From positions 62,001-126,000 of the forward strand of contig NZ_FMTL01000004.1 in assembly GCF_900099645.1 (NCBI RefSeq): DNA of 64,000 nucleotides, written 5' to 3'. The position numbers and the translations under genes were made by a program. Source of the stretch: Pseudomonas peli (GTDB lineage: Bacteria; Pseudomonadota; Gammaproteobacteria; Pseudomonadales; Pseudomonadaceae). Positions 6,833-15,780 of this stretch are shown piece by piece. Position 1 is the stretch's first letter. Each line of letters begins with the position of its first letter. The notes below the pieces were generated by a model. The model searched no databases, was not told the DNA's origin, and saw only the letters and a program-made list of their open reading frames with translations.

Positions 6833-9123
6833 ATTATCAGGTCGCCGTGCGCGCGCTGTGCGAATTTACCGCCAAGGTCGGCGACCTCGACTTGCGCTTT
6901 ACCCCATCGCCCACCGCCCAGGAAGGCATGACCGGCCACGCCATCGTGGTCGCTAGGCGCGGTCCGACTTACTACGCCGAATTGCCATTGAGTGGCGAAT
7001 ATCAGGGTTTGCAGGTACGCGGCCGAGCGGACGGTTACGACCCGGATGAAAACCTGCTGGAGGAGATCAAGACTCACAGGGGCGATATCAGCCGCATTCC
7101 GGAAAACCATCGCCTGCTGCACTGGGCCCAGGCCAAGGTCTACGGCTGGCTACTCTGCCAGGAACGCGACATGCCAGAGATCAACCTGGCAGTGGTCTAT
7201 TTCAACGTCATCACCCAGCATGAAACCGCCTTCCACCTGACCGCCACAGCGGATGAACTGCGTAAATTCTTCGAGCTGCAGTGCAGCCTATATATCCGCT
7301 GGGCCGAGTACGAACGCGAGCACCGCCGCCAGCGCGATGAGGCGCTGGTGCGCTTGCGCTTTCCGCATGCAGAGTTTCGCAGCGGCCAACGCCAACTGGC
7401 GAATCAGGTCTACCGCGCCGCCCGTGATGGCCACTGCCTGATGGCTCAAGCCACCACCGGCATTGGTAAAACCCTCGCCACCCTGTTTCCTCAGCTCAAG
7501 GCCTTCCCCGAGCAGCGGCTGGATCGGTTGTTTTTTCTCACCGCAAAAACCCCAGGCCGACGCCTGGCGCTGGATGCACTGGCCACCTTACGCAGCCAGG
7601 AAGAGGCGATGCCGCTGCGGGTACTGGAGCATGTAGCGCGCGACAAGGCCTGCGAACACCCCGACAAAGCCTGCCATGGCGACTCCTGCCCGCTGGCCAA
7701 AGGTTTTTACGACCGCTTGCCCGCCGCCCGCCAGGCCGCACTCGAAGGCCAGTGGCTAAGCCATGAAAGCGTGCGGGCAACCGCCCTAGCGCATCAGATA
7801 TGCCCTTATTATCTGAGCCAGGAGCTGTGCCGCTGGGCGGATGTGGTGGTCTGTGATTACAACTATTACTTCGACATGGGCGGCCTGCTGTATGGCCTCA
7901 CCCTGCTCAATGAATGGCGTATCACCCTGCTGGTGGACGAAGCCCACAACCTGATCGAGCGCGCGCGCGGCATGTACACCGCCGAACTCAATCAGCAGCG
8001 CTTTGAAGCGGTACGGCGCATTGCGCCGAGCGTGATGAAGGCGCCGCTGGAGCGTATCAGCCGGCACTGGCGACAGCTTGAGCGCGACCAGGAAGTGGCG
8101 TATCAGGTCTACCCCACCGCGCCGGACCTGTTCGTCATGGCGCTGCAAAAGGCCGTCAGCACGCTCACCGACCACCTGAGCGAGCAGCCGGCTGGTAATG
8201 CCAGCGAGCTGCTGCACTTCTACCTCGATGCCATGCTGTTCTGCCGGCTGGCCGAGGCCTTTGGCGCGCACTCGCTGTTCGATATCAGCCGCGACGAGGG
8301 CAGCGGCCAATCGGTGTCCACCCTGTGCATCCGTAATATCGTGCCTGCGCCGTTTCTCGCCCCGCGCTTCGACGAGGCGCACAGCTGCACGCTGTTTTCC
8401 GCCACCCTGAGTCCGGCGAACTATTACGCCGACCTGCTCGGTCTGCCGGAAGAGACACCTTGGATCGATGTGGAATCGCCCTTCAGCGCCGAGCAGCTGC
8501 ACGTCCAGGCCGTCAGCAATCTGTCCACCCGCTACGCCCATCGCGACTTCTCGCTGGCGCCCATTGCTGCCCTGATTGCCCGCCAATACGCGGAAAAACC
8601 GGGCAATTACCTGGCCTTCTTCAGCAGTTACACCTATCTGCAGGCAGTGCTGCATGAGCTGCAGATGGCGCACCCGCAGATCCCGGTCTGGCAGCAATCG
8701 CGAAAAATGGATGAAGTCGAGCGCCAGGCCTTTCTTGATCGGTTCTCCAGCACGGGCCGCGGCATCGGTTTTGCCGTGTTAGGCGGCGCCTTTGGCGAAG
8801 GCATCGACCTGCCTGGCGACCGCCTGATTGGTGCGTTTATCGCCACCCTTGGTCTGCCGCAGATCAACCCGGTCAATGAAGAGATCAAACAGCGCATGGA
8901 GGTGATGTTCGGCAGCAACAACGGCTACGGCTACACCTACCTCTACCCGGGTTTGCAGAAGGTCGTGCAGGCCGCTGGCCGAGTGATTCGCACCGTTCAA
9001 GACCAGGGCGTGGTTTACCTGATCGATGACCGCTTCAACCAGCCAGCTATCCGCAAGCTGCTGCCCACCTGGTGGAAGGTCGAACGCTGCCGTTTGCCGT
9101 TAAACAAGGACCCGGTTCTCTAG
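6829..9123 (+). CDS. XPD/DinG-like Fe-S DNA helicase with N-terminal PD-(D/E)XK-like domain
   Basis: The protein has 764 residues from the GTG at 6829, whose GTGA overlaps the stop of the FAN1 gene. Residues 60-105 (GRADGY, EEIKT, then QAKVYGW) fit a Cas4/RecB-like PD-(D/E)XK nuclease site. The helicase part has Walker A (TTGIGKT, about 209-215), the DEAH box in LLVDEAHN (368-374), an Fe-S cysteine set (C275, C282, C287, C325) and a C-terminal helicase domain ending with QAAGRVIRT. This is superfamily 2, XPD/Rad3 type, with 5'-3' polarity in the family. Its coupling to FAN1 suggests joint processing of cross-links or branched DNA. Confidence 0.85.
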   Translation: MNYQVAVRALCEFTAKVGDLDLRFTPSPTAQEGMTGHAIVVARRGPTYYAELPLSGEYQGLQVRGRADGYDPDENLLEEIKTHRGDISRIPENHRLLHWAQAKVYGWLLCQERDMPEINLAVVYFNVITQHETAFHLTATADELRKFFELQCSLYIRWAEYEREHRRQRDEALVRLRFPHAEFRSGQRQLANQVYRAARDGHCLMAQATTGIGKTLATLFPQLKAFPEQRLDRLFFLTAKTPGRRLALDALATLRSQEEAMPLRVLEHVARDKACEHPDKACHGDSCPLAKGFYDRLPAARQAALEGQWLSHESVRATALAHQICPYYLSQELCRWADVVVCDYNYYFDMGGLLYGLTLLNEWRITLLVDEAHNLIERARGMYTAELNQQRFEAVRRIAPSVMKAPLERISRHWRQLERDQEVAYQVYPTAPDLFVMALQKAVSTLTDHLSEQPAGNASELLHFYLDAMLFCRLAEAFGAHSLFDISRDEGSGQSVSTLCIRNIVPAPFLAPRFDEAHSCTLFSATLSPANYYADLLGLPEETPWIDVESPFSAEQLHVQAVSNLSTRYAHRDFSLAPIAALIARQYAEKPGNYLAFFSSYTYLQAVLHELQMAHPQIPVWQQSRKMDEVERQAFLDRFSSTGRGIGFAVLGGAFGEGIDLPGDRLIGAFIATLGLPQINPVNEEIKQRMEVMFGSNNGYGYTYLYPGLQKVVQAAGRVIRTVQDQGVVYLIDDRFNQPAIRKLLPTWWKVERCRLPLNKDPVL

Positions 9124-9136
9124 CCGCGCATGCCGT

Positions 9137-10237
9137 TCATTGCCGGCTTGCTTTACGCTCAGTCAGGTAAGCAATGACCGCCGCCTGGTCACCGGCAAAC
9201 TCGATGCGCGCCGCTTTGCTTTCGCGCTGGTAGGCGTACATCGGGTCGTAGTATTCGCGCAGCAATCCGGCAATCCAGTCGCGGTGCAGCGCAACCGCCC
9301 CGCTACGCTGTTCATCCAGCGCCGCCTGCATGATGGCCAGCAAGCGCTGGTAGCGCTCACCACCCAGACGCTTCTGGATATTGCTCAGGCTTTGCAGCAG
9401 GCGCTCGGCGTAAAGCCGAAAGCCCTCATCCTCACCGTGCAGGGCGATAAATTCGGCGCACAGATTGACCACGTAATCGCGCAGGATGCGCTCGACGCGG
9501 TCCTCGAAGGCATCTTCCAGCCACACCAGCGGGTACTGCTGCATGCCCTGGTATAGCGCCAGCGGCACGGTGCAACTGCCAACCATGCGCCCTTCGTCTT
9601 CCAGTACAAACTGCTCGTTGCCACGAGCGCGCTGCTTGAGCAGATCGATGGCTAAACGGTTTTCGAAGTCGATCTGCGCCGGCTGGCCGCTGGCGCGTTT
9701 GCCGAAGCTGGAGCCACGGTGGTTGGCGTGGCCTTCCAGGTCCAGGCTGTTGCTCAGCTGCACCAGCACGTCGGTTTTGCCGGCGCCAGTAAGGCCGCCG
9801 AGGATCACGAAATCACACTCGGCCACGGCTTGCTGGGTGGTTTCCAGCAAAAAGGTGCGCATCGCCTTGTAGCCGCCGATCACCCGTGGGTAGTCGATAC
9901 CGGCTTCCGCCAGCCATTGCTGGGTGATCTGCGAGCGCAGGCCGCCGCGAAAGCAGTACAGGTAGCCGTGCGGATTGGCCTTGGCAAACGCCGCCCAGGC
10001 CGCGACCCGTTCGGCTTTGACCTGGCCGCTGACCAGCTGATGGCCGAGCGCGATGGCGGCGTCCTGGCCATGCTGCTTGTAGCAGGTGCCTACCCGCTGG
10101 CGCTCGTTGTCATCCATCAGCGGCAGGTTGAGCACACCGGGGAAGGCGCCCTTGCTGAACTCGACCGGGGCGCGGGCGTCCATCATCGGCAGATCATTGA
10201 GGAAGATGTCGCGGTAGTCGGCGGTGTTGTCGCGCAT
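9137..10237 (-). CDS. mnmH: tRNA 2-selenouridine synthase MnmH (SelU)
   Basis: The protein has 366 residues. It converts 2-thiouridine at the wobble position of Lys, Glu and Gln tRNAs to 2-selenouridine through a geranylated intermediate. The N-terminal rhodanese domain carries the catalytic cysteine in YLYCFRGGLRSQ (about C95). A P-loop GGLTGAGKT follows near 147-155. The start ATG at 10237 shares a base with the selD stop (TGATG); a GTG one codon upstream is possible. SelD supplies its selenophosphate, so the operon is a complete selenium-tRNA module. Confidence 0.95.
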   Translation of the reverse strand: MRDNTADYRDIFLNDLPMMDARAPVEFSKGAFPGVLNLPLMDDNERQRVGTCYKQHGQDAAIALGHQLVSGQVKAERVAAWAAFAKANPHGYLYCFRGGLRSQITQQWLAEAGIDYPRVIGGYKAMRTFLLETTQQAVAECDFVILGGLTGAGKTDVLVQLSNSLDLEGHANHRGSSFGKRASGQPAQIDFENRLAIDLLKQRARGNEQFVLEDEGRMVGSCTVPLALYQGMQQYPLVWLEDAFEDRVERILRDYVVNLCAEFIALHGEDEGFRLYAERLLQSLSNIQKRLGGERYQRLLAIMQAALDEQRSGAVALHRDWIAGLLREYYDPMYAYQRESKAARIEFAGDQAAVIAYLTERKASRQ

Positions 10238-11271
10238 CACAGCACCTCTACCGCGTAACGCTGTCGCTCAACCAGACGGCCGATGGGCGCCAGGTTCAGG
10301 CCCAGCTCGGCGGCTACGGCGAGGAACTCTGCTTCGCCCTCTGGCGTTACGGCGACCAGCAGGCCGCCGCTGGTCTGCGGGTCGCAGAGCAGGTCGCGCT
10401 GCGCGTCGGTGATAGGCGCGATCTTCTCGCCATAGCTGTCGAAGTTACGCAGGGTTCCACCCGGCACGCAGCCCTCGGCCAGGTAGTAGTCGACCCCCGG
10501 CAGGCGCGGCACGGCGGCGTAGTCAAGCTGGGCGGTGAGATTGGCACCATCGGCCATCTCCACCAGGTGGCCAAGCAGGCCGAAGCCGGTGACGTCGGTC
10601 ATCGCGGTAACCCCGGCCAGCTTGCCGAAGCGCGAACCGGGCTTGTTCAGGGTGCACATCCAGTCGCGCGCCAGGCCAACGTCTTCGGGCCGCAGCTTGG
10701 CCTTCTTCTCGGCGGTGGTCAGGATGCCGATGCCCAGCGGCTTGGAGAGATACAGCTGGCAGCCGGCCGTGGCGGTGTCGTTGCGTTTCATATGGCTCTT
10801 GAGCACCACGCCGGTGACGGCCAGGCCGAAGATCGGCTCCGGCGCATCGATCGAGTGGCCGCCGGCCAACGGAATGCCCGCCTCATCACACACCGCGCGG
10901 CCGCCGCGAATCACTTCGCGAGCCACTTCCGGCGGCAGCAGATTGACTGGCCAACCGAGTATGGCGATGGCCATCAGCGGATCGCCGCCCATGGCGTAGA
11001 TGTCGCTGATCGCATTGGTGGCGGCGATGCGGCCGAAGTCGTACGGGTCATCGACGATTGGCATAAAGAAGTCGGTGGTCGACACCACCCCGCGCTCGTC
11101 GTCCAAGGCATACACCGCCGCATCATCGCGCGAGGCGTTGCCGACCCACAGCTTGGGGTCGAGGTTCTGCGCGCCGCTGCCGGCGAGGATCACCTCCAGC
11201 ACTTTCGGCGAAATCTTGCAGCCGCAGCCGGCCCCGTGGCTGTACTGGGTCAAACGGATCGGCTCGCTCAT
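10237..11271 (-). CDS. selD: Selenide, water dikinase (selenophosphate synthetase)
   Basis: The 344-residue protein makes selenophosphate from selenide and ATP. The N-terminal GAGCGCKISP contains the catalytic Cys16 and Lys19, equivalent to Cys17 and Lys20 of E. coli SelD. The AIRS-type fold is seen in TTDFFMPIVDDPYDFGRIAA and GGHSIDAPEP. It is a Cys rather than selenocysteine form. It is divergent from a selenate-type ABC transporter and transcribed with mnmH; no selA/selB is in the window, so selenophosphate here most obviously feeds tRNA modification. Confidence 0.95.
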   Translation of the reverse strand: MSEPIRLTQYSHGAGCGCKISPKVLEVILAGSGAQNLDPKLWVGNASRDDAAVYALDDERGVVSTTDFFMPIVDDPYDFGRIAATNAISDIYAMGGDPLMAIAILGWPVNLLPPEVAREVIRGGRAVCDEAGIPLAGGHSIDAPEPIFGLAVTGVVLKSHMKRNDTATAGCQLYLSKPLGIGILTTAEKKAKLRPEDVGLARDWMCTLNKPGSRFGKLAGVTAMTDVTGFGLLGHLVEMADGANLTAQLDYAAVPRLPGVDYYLAEGCVPGGTLRNFDSYGEKIAPITDAQRDLLCDPQTSGGLLVAVTPEGEAEFLAVAAELGLNLAPIGRLVERQRYAVEVL

Positions 11272-11440
11272 CGGTCAGGCTCTCGGCAAATCGGAAACAG
11301 GCGCGGATTCTAGCAAAGCTGGCCTTTAACACGGCGCCCCATATAATCGCGCCACGTCGACTACCCTGACTACGCGCAGGCCCGCACATCTGCTGTGCCT
11401 GCCATTTCGAATTTTTCCGCTATTGAACCGGAGAATCTTC

Positions 11441-12292
11441 ATGCTCAAACGTACCCTGGCGCTCGCCGCCGGCTTTGCCCTTTGCCTGTCCGCCAACCTG
11501 TCCCAAGCCGCCGAAGTACTCCGCGTCAGCGCCATTCCGGATGAAGCGCCGACCGAACTGCTGCGCAAATTCAAACCGCTGGGCGCCTACCTGGAGCAGC
11601 AACTGGGCATGAAGGTCGAGTTCACCCCAGTCGCCGACTACCCGGCCGTGGTCGAGGCTCTGGCCACCGACCGCCTGGACCTGGCCTGGCTTGGCGGCTT
11701 CACCTTTGTGCAGGTGCGCCTGAAAACCGGCAACGCCATTCCGCTGGTACAACGCGAGCAGGATGCGCAGTTCACCAGCAAGTTCATCACCGCCAACCCG
11801 GACGTGACCTCCCTGGCCGACCTCAAAGGCAAAACCTTTGCCTTCGGTTCGGTGTCGTCCACCTCCGGCAGCCTGATGCCGCGTTACTTTATGCTGCAGG
11901 ACGGCATCAAGCCGGAAAGCCACTTTAGCCGCGTTGGCTACTCCGGTGCGCATGACGCCACCGCCGCCTGGGTGCAGGCCGGCAAGGTCGACGGCGGCGT
12001 GCTCAACGCCAGCGTGTGGGACAAGCTGGTTGCCAGCGGCAAGGTCGATAGCAACAAGGTCAAAGTGTTCGCCACCACCCCGACTTACTACGACTACAAC
12101 TGGACCGTGCGTGGCACCCTCGACCCGGCTTTGGCCGAGAAGATCAAAGCTGCCTTCCTCGCCCTCGACCCGGCTAACCCGGAGCACAAGGCGATCCTCG
12201 ACCTGCAGGCCGCCAGCCGCTTTATCGAAACCTCGCCTGAGAACTACAAGGGCATCGAGGACGCTGCGCGCGCCGCTGACCTGCTGAAATGA
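11441..12292 (+). CDS. Putative selenate ABC transporter substrate-binding protein (PhnD-like)
   Basis: The protein has 283 residues; the ATG at 11441 follows CCGGAG (the TTG at 11423 is rejected). A signal peptide ends near LSQAA (about residue 23). The fold is PhnD/phosphonate-type periplasmic binding protein: ADYPAVVEALATDRLDLAWLGG and GSVSSTSGSLMPRYF are the typical ligand loops. The paralogous group next to selD is annotated as putative selenate binding in Pseudomonas, and here it is divergent from selD-mnmH. It overlaps the ATPase gene by 4 bases. The substrate is inferred from context; phosphonate or phosphite is the alternative. Confidence 0.8.
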   Translation: MLKRTLALAAGFALCLSANLSQAAEVLRVSAIPDEAPTELLRKFKPLGAYLEQQLGMKVEFTPVADYPAVVEALATDRLDLAWLGGFTFVQVRLKTGNAIPLVQREQDAQFTSKFITANPDVTSLADLKGKTFAFGSVSSTSGSLMPRYFMLQDGIKPESHFSRVGYSGAHDATAAWVQAGKVDGGVLNASVWDKLVASGKVDSNKVKVFATTPTYYDYNWTVRGTLDPALAEKIKAAFLALDPANPEHKAILDLQAASRFIETSPENYKGIEDAARAADLLK

Positions 12293-13086
12293 CCCTGCGC
12301 CTCTCTGGCGCCAGCCTCAGCCACGGCAACGGAGTCCACGCCCTGCGCGGCGTGGACTTGCATATCGCCGCCGGCGAGCAGGTCGCCATCATCGGTCCCT
12401 CAGGGGCCGGCAAGTCGAGCCTACTCAACCTGCTGGCCAGCGCCCTGCAACCAAGCAGCGGCGAGATTCAGCTGCTCGGTGAGCAGCCCTGGCAACTGTC
12501 CAGCAGCCAGCGCCAACGCCTGCGTGCACGTATTGGCTTGGTGCATCAGACGCCGCCACTGCCGGCGCGCCAGCGGGTGGTTACCGCCGTGCTGGCCGGC
12601 AAGCTCGGTCAGTGGAGTTTGGGCAAGAGCCTGCTGAATCTGCTGCATCCGCTGGATATCCCTGGCGCTCGCCGTGAGCTGGCCAAGCTGGACCTGGCTG
12701 ACAAGCTGTTCGCCCAGTGTCAGCAGCTTTCAGGTGGTCAGTTGCAGCGCGTCGGCATCGCCCGCGTGCTGTACCAGGCACCGGAACTGCTGCTGGCCGA
12801 TGAGCCGGTGTCAGCCATGGACCCGGTGCTGGCCGAACACACCCTCAACGTGTTGTGTCGGCATGCCGAACAGCATGGCGTCACCCTGGTCGCCAGCCTG
12901 CATGCGGTGGAACTGGCCCTGGCGCACTTCCCGCGGATTATCGGCCTGCGTGACGGGCAGATTCTCTTCGACCGCCCTGCTGGCGAAGTCGGCCAGGCGC
13001 AGCTCGACGCGCTGTATGCCAATGAGCAATTGCTCTCGCCGCCCACGCCTAGCGTGACCCTTAGCCTGCAGATCCCGCGATGCTAA
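12289..13086 (+). CDS. ABC transporter ATP-binding protein (PhnC-like, selenate-type system)
   Basis: The 265-residue cytoplasmic ATPase has Walker A GPSGAGKSS (about 35-43), signature LSGGQLQR and Walker B LLLADEPVSAMD. It energises import through the two membrane proteins that follow. Starts and stops overlap on both sides, so the four genes form one translationally coupled operon. Sequence type is the phosphonate PhnC class; selenate specificity is inferred from the neighbouring selD. Confidence 0.85.
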   Translation: MTLRLSGASLSHGNGVHALRGVDLHIAAGEQVAIIGPSGAGKSSLLNLLASALQPSSGEIQLLGEQPWQLSSSQRQRLRARIGLVHQTPPLPARQRVVTAVLAGKLGQWSLGKSLLNLLHPLDIPGARRELAKLDLADKLFAQCQQLSGGQLQRVGIARVLYQAPELLLADEPVSAMDPVLAEHTLNVLCRHAEQHGVTLVASLHAVELALAHFPRIIGLRDGQILFDRPAGEVGQAQLDALYANEQLLSPPTPSVTLSLQIPRC

Positions 13087-13907
13087 ACCGCGACACCCGC
13101 GACCCTGCCGCCCTGCCCCGCCTGCTACTCACCCTGCTGGCGCTGGTACTGCTGTGGCCGGGTATACAGCTCAGCGAGCTGGACCTGGGCGTGCTGCTGC
13201 AAGCCGACAGCCAGAGCGAAATGGGCCGCTTTGTCGCCGCCTTCTGGCCGCCGACCCATGACGCGGACTTTTTGCAGTTACTGCTCGACGCCACCCTGCA
13301 AACCCTGGCCATCGCCACCGCAGGCATGGCCCTGGCGCTGCTATTGGCGATTCCAGCCAGTCTGCTGGCCAGCCGCGCACTGTCGCTATCGGCCGCTTCC
13401 CTTGGTGGTCGGCCGAAGCCGCTGGCGCAGTTGCTGCGCTGGCCGGTGCGCGGCCTGCTGATCTTCCTGCGCAGCGTGCCGGAAATCGTCTGGGCGCTGC
13501 TGTTCGTCCGCGCGGTCGGCCTCGGCCCCACCGCTGGGGTGCTGGCCATCGCCATCACTTACAGCGGCATGCTCGGCAAGGTCTATGCGGAAATCTTCGA
13601 GTCGGTCGACCAGCGCCCGGCCCACGCCCTGCTACAAGCAGGCAGCGGCCGGCTGGCGGCCTTTGTCTACGGTATTCTGCCGAATGCCGCGGCGGAACTG
13701 ACGTCCTACACGGTGTACCGCTGGGAATGCGCAATTCGCGCTTCGGTGGTGATGGGCTTTGTCGGTGCCGGCGGCCTGGGCCAGCAGATCGACCTGTCGA
13801 TGCGCATGTTCGCCGGCGGTGAAGTGGCCAGCATGCTGCTGACCTTTCTGTTGCTGGTACTGCTGGCCGATCAACTCAGCCGTGTGCTGCGCAGGAGGCT
13901 GGCATGA
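13080..13907 (+). CDS. ABC transporter permease (PhnE-like)
   Basis: The protein has 275 residues with about six hydrophobic segments. The conserved EAA-type loop is seen as EIFESVDQRPAHALLQAG, followed by AELTSYTVYRWECAIRAS and GFVGAGGLGQQID, hallmarks of PhnE permeases. It pairs with the next, homologous permease to form a heterodimeric channel. It overlaps the ATPase gene by 7 bases and the next gene by 4. Confidence 0.85.
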   Translation: MLNRDTRDPAALPRLLLTLLALVLLWPGIQLSELDLGVLLQADSQSEMGRFVAAFWPPTHDADFLQLLLDATLQTLAIATAGMALALLLAIPASLLASRALSLSAASLGGRPKPLAQLLRWPVRGLLIFLRSVPEIVWALLFVRAVGLGPTAGVLAIAITYSGMLGKVYAEIFESVDQRPAHALLQAGSGRLAAFVYGILPNAAAELTSYTVYRWECAIRASVVMGFVGAGGLGQQIDLSMRMFAGGEVASMLLTFLLLVLLADQLSRVLRRRLA

Positions 13908-14671
13908 GCCGGCTGATCAACCTGTTACTGCTGCTCAGCATCGGCGCAGCGGTAATCGCTTCGTTCGCTTACCTGGGTATCGACCTGGGTGCACTGATCA
14001 GCGGCGACAGCCTGGGCCAGATGGCTGGCTACGTGCAGCGCTTTCTCAGCCCGGACCTGAGCGCCGAGCACCTGTCGGCCATCAGCCATGGCGCAATGGA
14101 AACCCTGGCCATGTCGGCCCTCGGCACCTTGCTCGCCGCAGTATTTGGCCTATTGCTGGCCTTGCCCGCCGCCGGGCGCTTTGGCTGGCCGCTGCAAAGC
14201 GCCGCGCGTTTGCTACTGAATGCCCTGCGCGCGATTCCCGAACTGGTCTGGGCCGCGCTGATGGTGCTGGCCGCAGGCCTTGGCCCGAACGCCGGCACCC
14301 TAGCCCTGGCCCTGCACACCGCGGGCGTGCTCGGCCGGCTATTTGCCGAAGCGCTGGAAAACACCCCCACCGCACCGGCCGAGGCAATTCGTTTGCAGGG
14401 CGGCAGCCAGGTCGCGGCGTTCTGCTACGGCACCCTGCCCAACCTATGGCCACAGCTGTTGGCCTACTGCCTGTACCGCTGGGAAAACAATATCCGCATG
14501 GCCAGCGTGCTGGGTTTCGTCGGGGCTGGCGGCCTAGGACAGATGCTCTATGTCAGCCTTAGCCTGTTTCAGGAGGCGCAGGCCAGTACAGTGATCCTGG
14601 CCATGCTGGTGCTGGTGTTCGGCGTCGACGCGCTGAGCGGCTGGACGCGGCAGCGCTGGGTACGGGCGTAG
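13904..14671 (+). CDS. Second ABC transporter permease (PhnE-like)
   Basis: The 255-residue membrane protein is homologous to the preceding permease: it keeps EALENTPTAPAEAIRLQGG (EAA loop), YCLYRWENNIRMAS and GFVGAGGLGQMLY. Its start overlaps the previous stop (ATGA). Its TAG stop lies within the left arm of a 17-base inverted repeat, so the operon ends at that structure. Confidence 0.85.
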   Translation: MSRLINLLLLLSIGAAVIASFAYLGIDLGALISGDSLGQMAGYVQRFLSPDLSAEHLSAISHGAMETLAMSALGTLLAAVFGLLLALPAAGRFGWPLQSAARLLLNALRAIPELVWAALMVLAAGLGPNAGTLALALHTAGVLGRLFAEALENTPTAPAEAIRLQGGSQVAAFCYGTLPNLWPQLLAYCLYRWENNIRMASVLGFVGAGGLGQMLYVSLSLFQEAQASTVILAMLVLVFGVDALSGWTRQRWVRA

Positions 14672-14719
14672 GGCGGGTGAAACCGGCAGTGCGCGCCACG
14701 CGGGTTTCACCCGCCCTAC
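14668..14719. repeat. REP-like inverted repeat
   Basis: Perfect 17-base arms (14668-14684 and 14703-14719; left arm GTAGGGCGGGTGAAACC) enclose an 18-base loop. It follows the selenate-type operon and covers its last stop codon. No T-tract follows. It is probably an extragenic palindromic repeat that protects or ends the transcript. Confidence 0.75.
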
Positions 14720-14806
14720 TCGGCACCAAAGCTGGTCACCGCTGTCCAACCCGGCGCGGCACCGCTCAGGCGGCACGGGCCGGTCATCATTGTTCGGGAG
14801 CTGTCC

Positions 14807-15424
14807 TTGCCTTCTGTTTTCTCACGTCGCACCTTTCGCCTGACGGCCCTCCTCGGCGGACTCAGCCTGGCCGCCTCAGTGCTGGCCTGCCCGAGTGGGC
14901 AGCAGCAGGTCTGCACAGTGGTGTGCTTCTGTGCGCCGTTCAGCCAGGCGGACATCGGGGTGCTGTACGAGGACGTCAGCCAGATGGCCGCCTCGGGCTT
15001 GGAGCAATGGCTGCTGCAATCACGCGAGACGGTGGCTGCCAGCGGCACCCATCCGATTCCTCTGCATATCCGCGCCCAGTTGGAGCCCTACTACGGCATC
15101 GATGTACTCGATGCGGCGCGCTACAAGGTGGGTGACAACGAAACCCTTAGCGCCGCCAATACCCTGCTGCAGAACCCCGATGTACAGGCGGTGACGCTGA
15201 TCGACATCATCGTCTTCCGCAATGCCGCGGACGCGCAGGACAATGTCGCGCTCTGGGCCCACGAACTGCTGCATGTGCAGCAATACCAGCAATGGGGCGT
15301 GCGCGAATTCGCCCGGCGCTACACGCGCGACCACAACGCCATCGAAGCGCCTGCTTATAAGCTGCAGATTGAGGTCGAACGCGCCCTGCGCAATCAGCTG
15401 ATTAGCAACACCAAACAGCGCTAG
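14807..15424 (+). CDS. Secreted DUF4157-like protein with HELLH motif
   Basis: The protein has 205 residues; it starts at TTG 14807 behind CGGGAG, and no better start is visible. An N-terminal signal peptide ends near VLAC. A cysteine-rich patch follows (CPSGQQQVCTVVCFC). Near residue 150, WAHELLHVQQYQQWG gives the HExxH-type zinc-binding motif of the DUF4157 family, whose members are often surface or periplasmic. A peptidase function is plausible but unproven. It is separated from the selenate-type operon by a palindromic repeat, so the two need not be related. Confidence 0.65.
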   Translation: MPSVFSRRTFRLTALLGGLSLAASVLACPSGQQQVCTVVCFCAPFSQADIGVLYEDVSQMAASGLEQWLLQSRETVAASGTHPIPLHIRAQLEPYYGIDVLDAARYKVGDNETLSAANTLLQNPDVQAVTLIDIIVFRNAADAQDNVALWAHELLHVQQYQQWGVREFARRYTRDHNAIEAPAYKLQIEVERALRNQLISNTKQR

Positions 15425-15780
15425 AGCTGCGCTCTCAAAACGATTCAGCATCGGGCAGCCACGCGCACAATAAAGCCGCACACTGGCCGTGGCCAAGCAA
15501 TCAGCCAATGGCTGCCTAAGGGATACACGCAGGTGGCCGATGTGGAACGGAGCGGGTAGCTCCGTTCCTGCGCCGCCGGGTAGGCGAGCGCAGCGCATCG
15601 AAATGCCAGAGGGGAAGAAACGCATCGTACCGGGTGGGTAACCCTCCGTTGCCGGATGTACGACGGGCGCTGCAGTGCAGCATCAGACACCTGGGCAAGG
15701 TGTCTGGAGGTGGCGGTAAGCCGGTGTTGCCAACCACCCCGGCCGGGGAACCGGTCAGGGTGGGATGCTCGTAGAGCCGT
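15425..15780. other. Hairpin-rich intergenic region between convergent genes
   Basis: No convincing gene in 356 bases. There is a perfect 10-base hairpin at 15544-15568 (GGAACGGAGC, loop GGGTA) and an 8-base hairpin at 15684-15706 (CAGACACC/GGTGTCTG). GGTTCCCC/GGGGAACC-type partial palindromes lie near 15740. Neither stem is followed by a clear T-run. Probably extragenic repeats ending the two converging transcripts. Confidence 0.55.
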
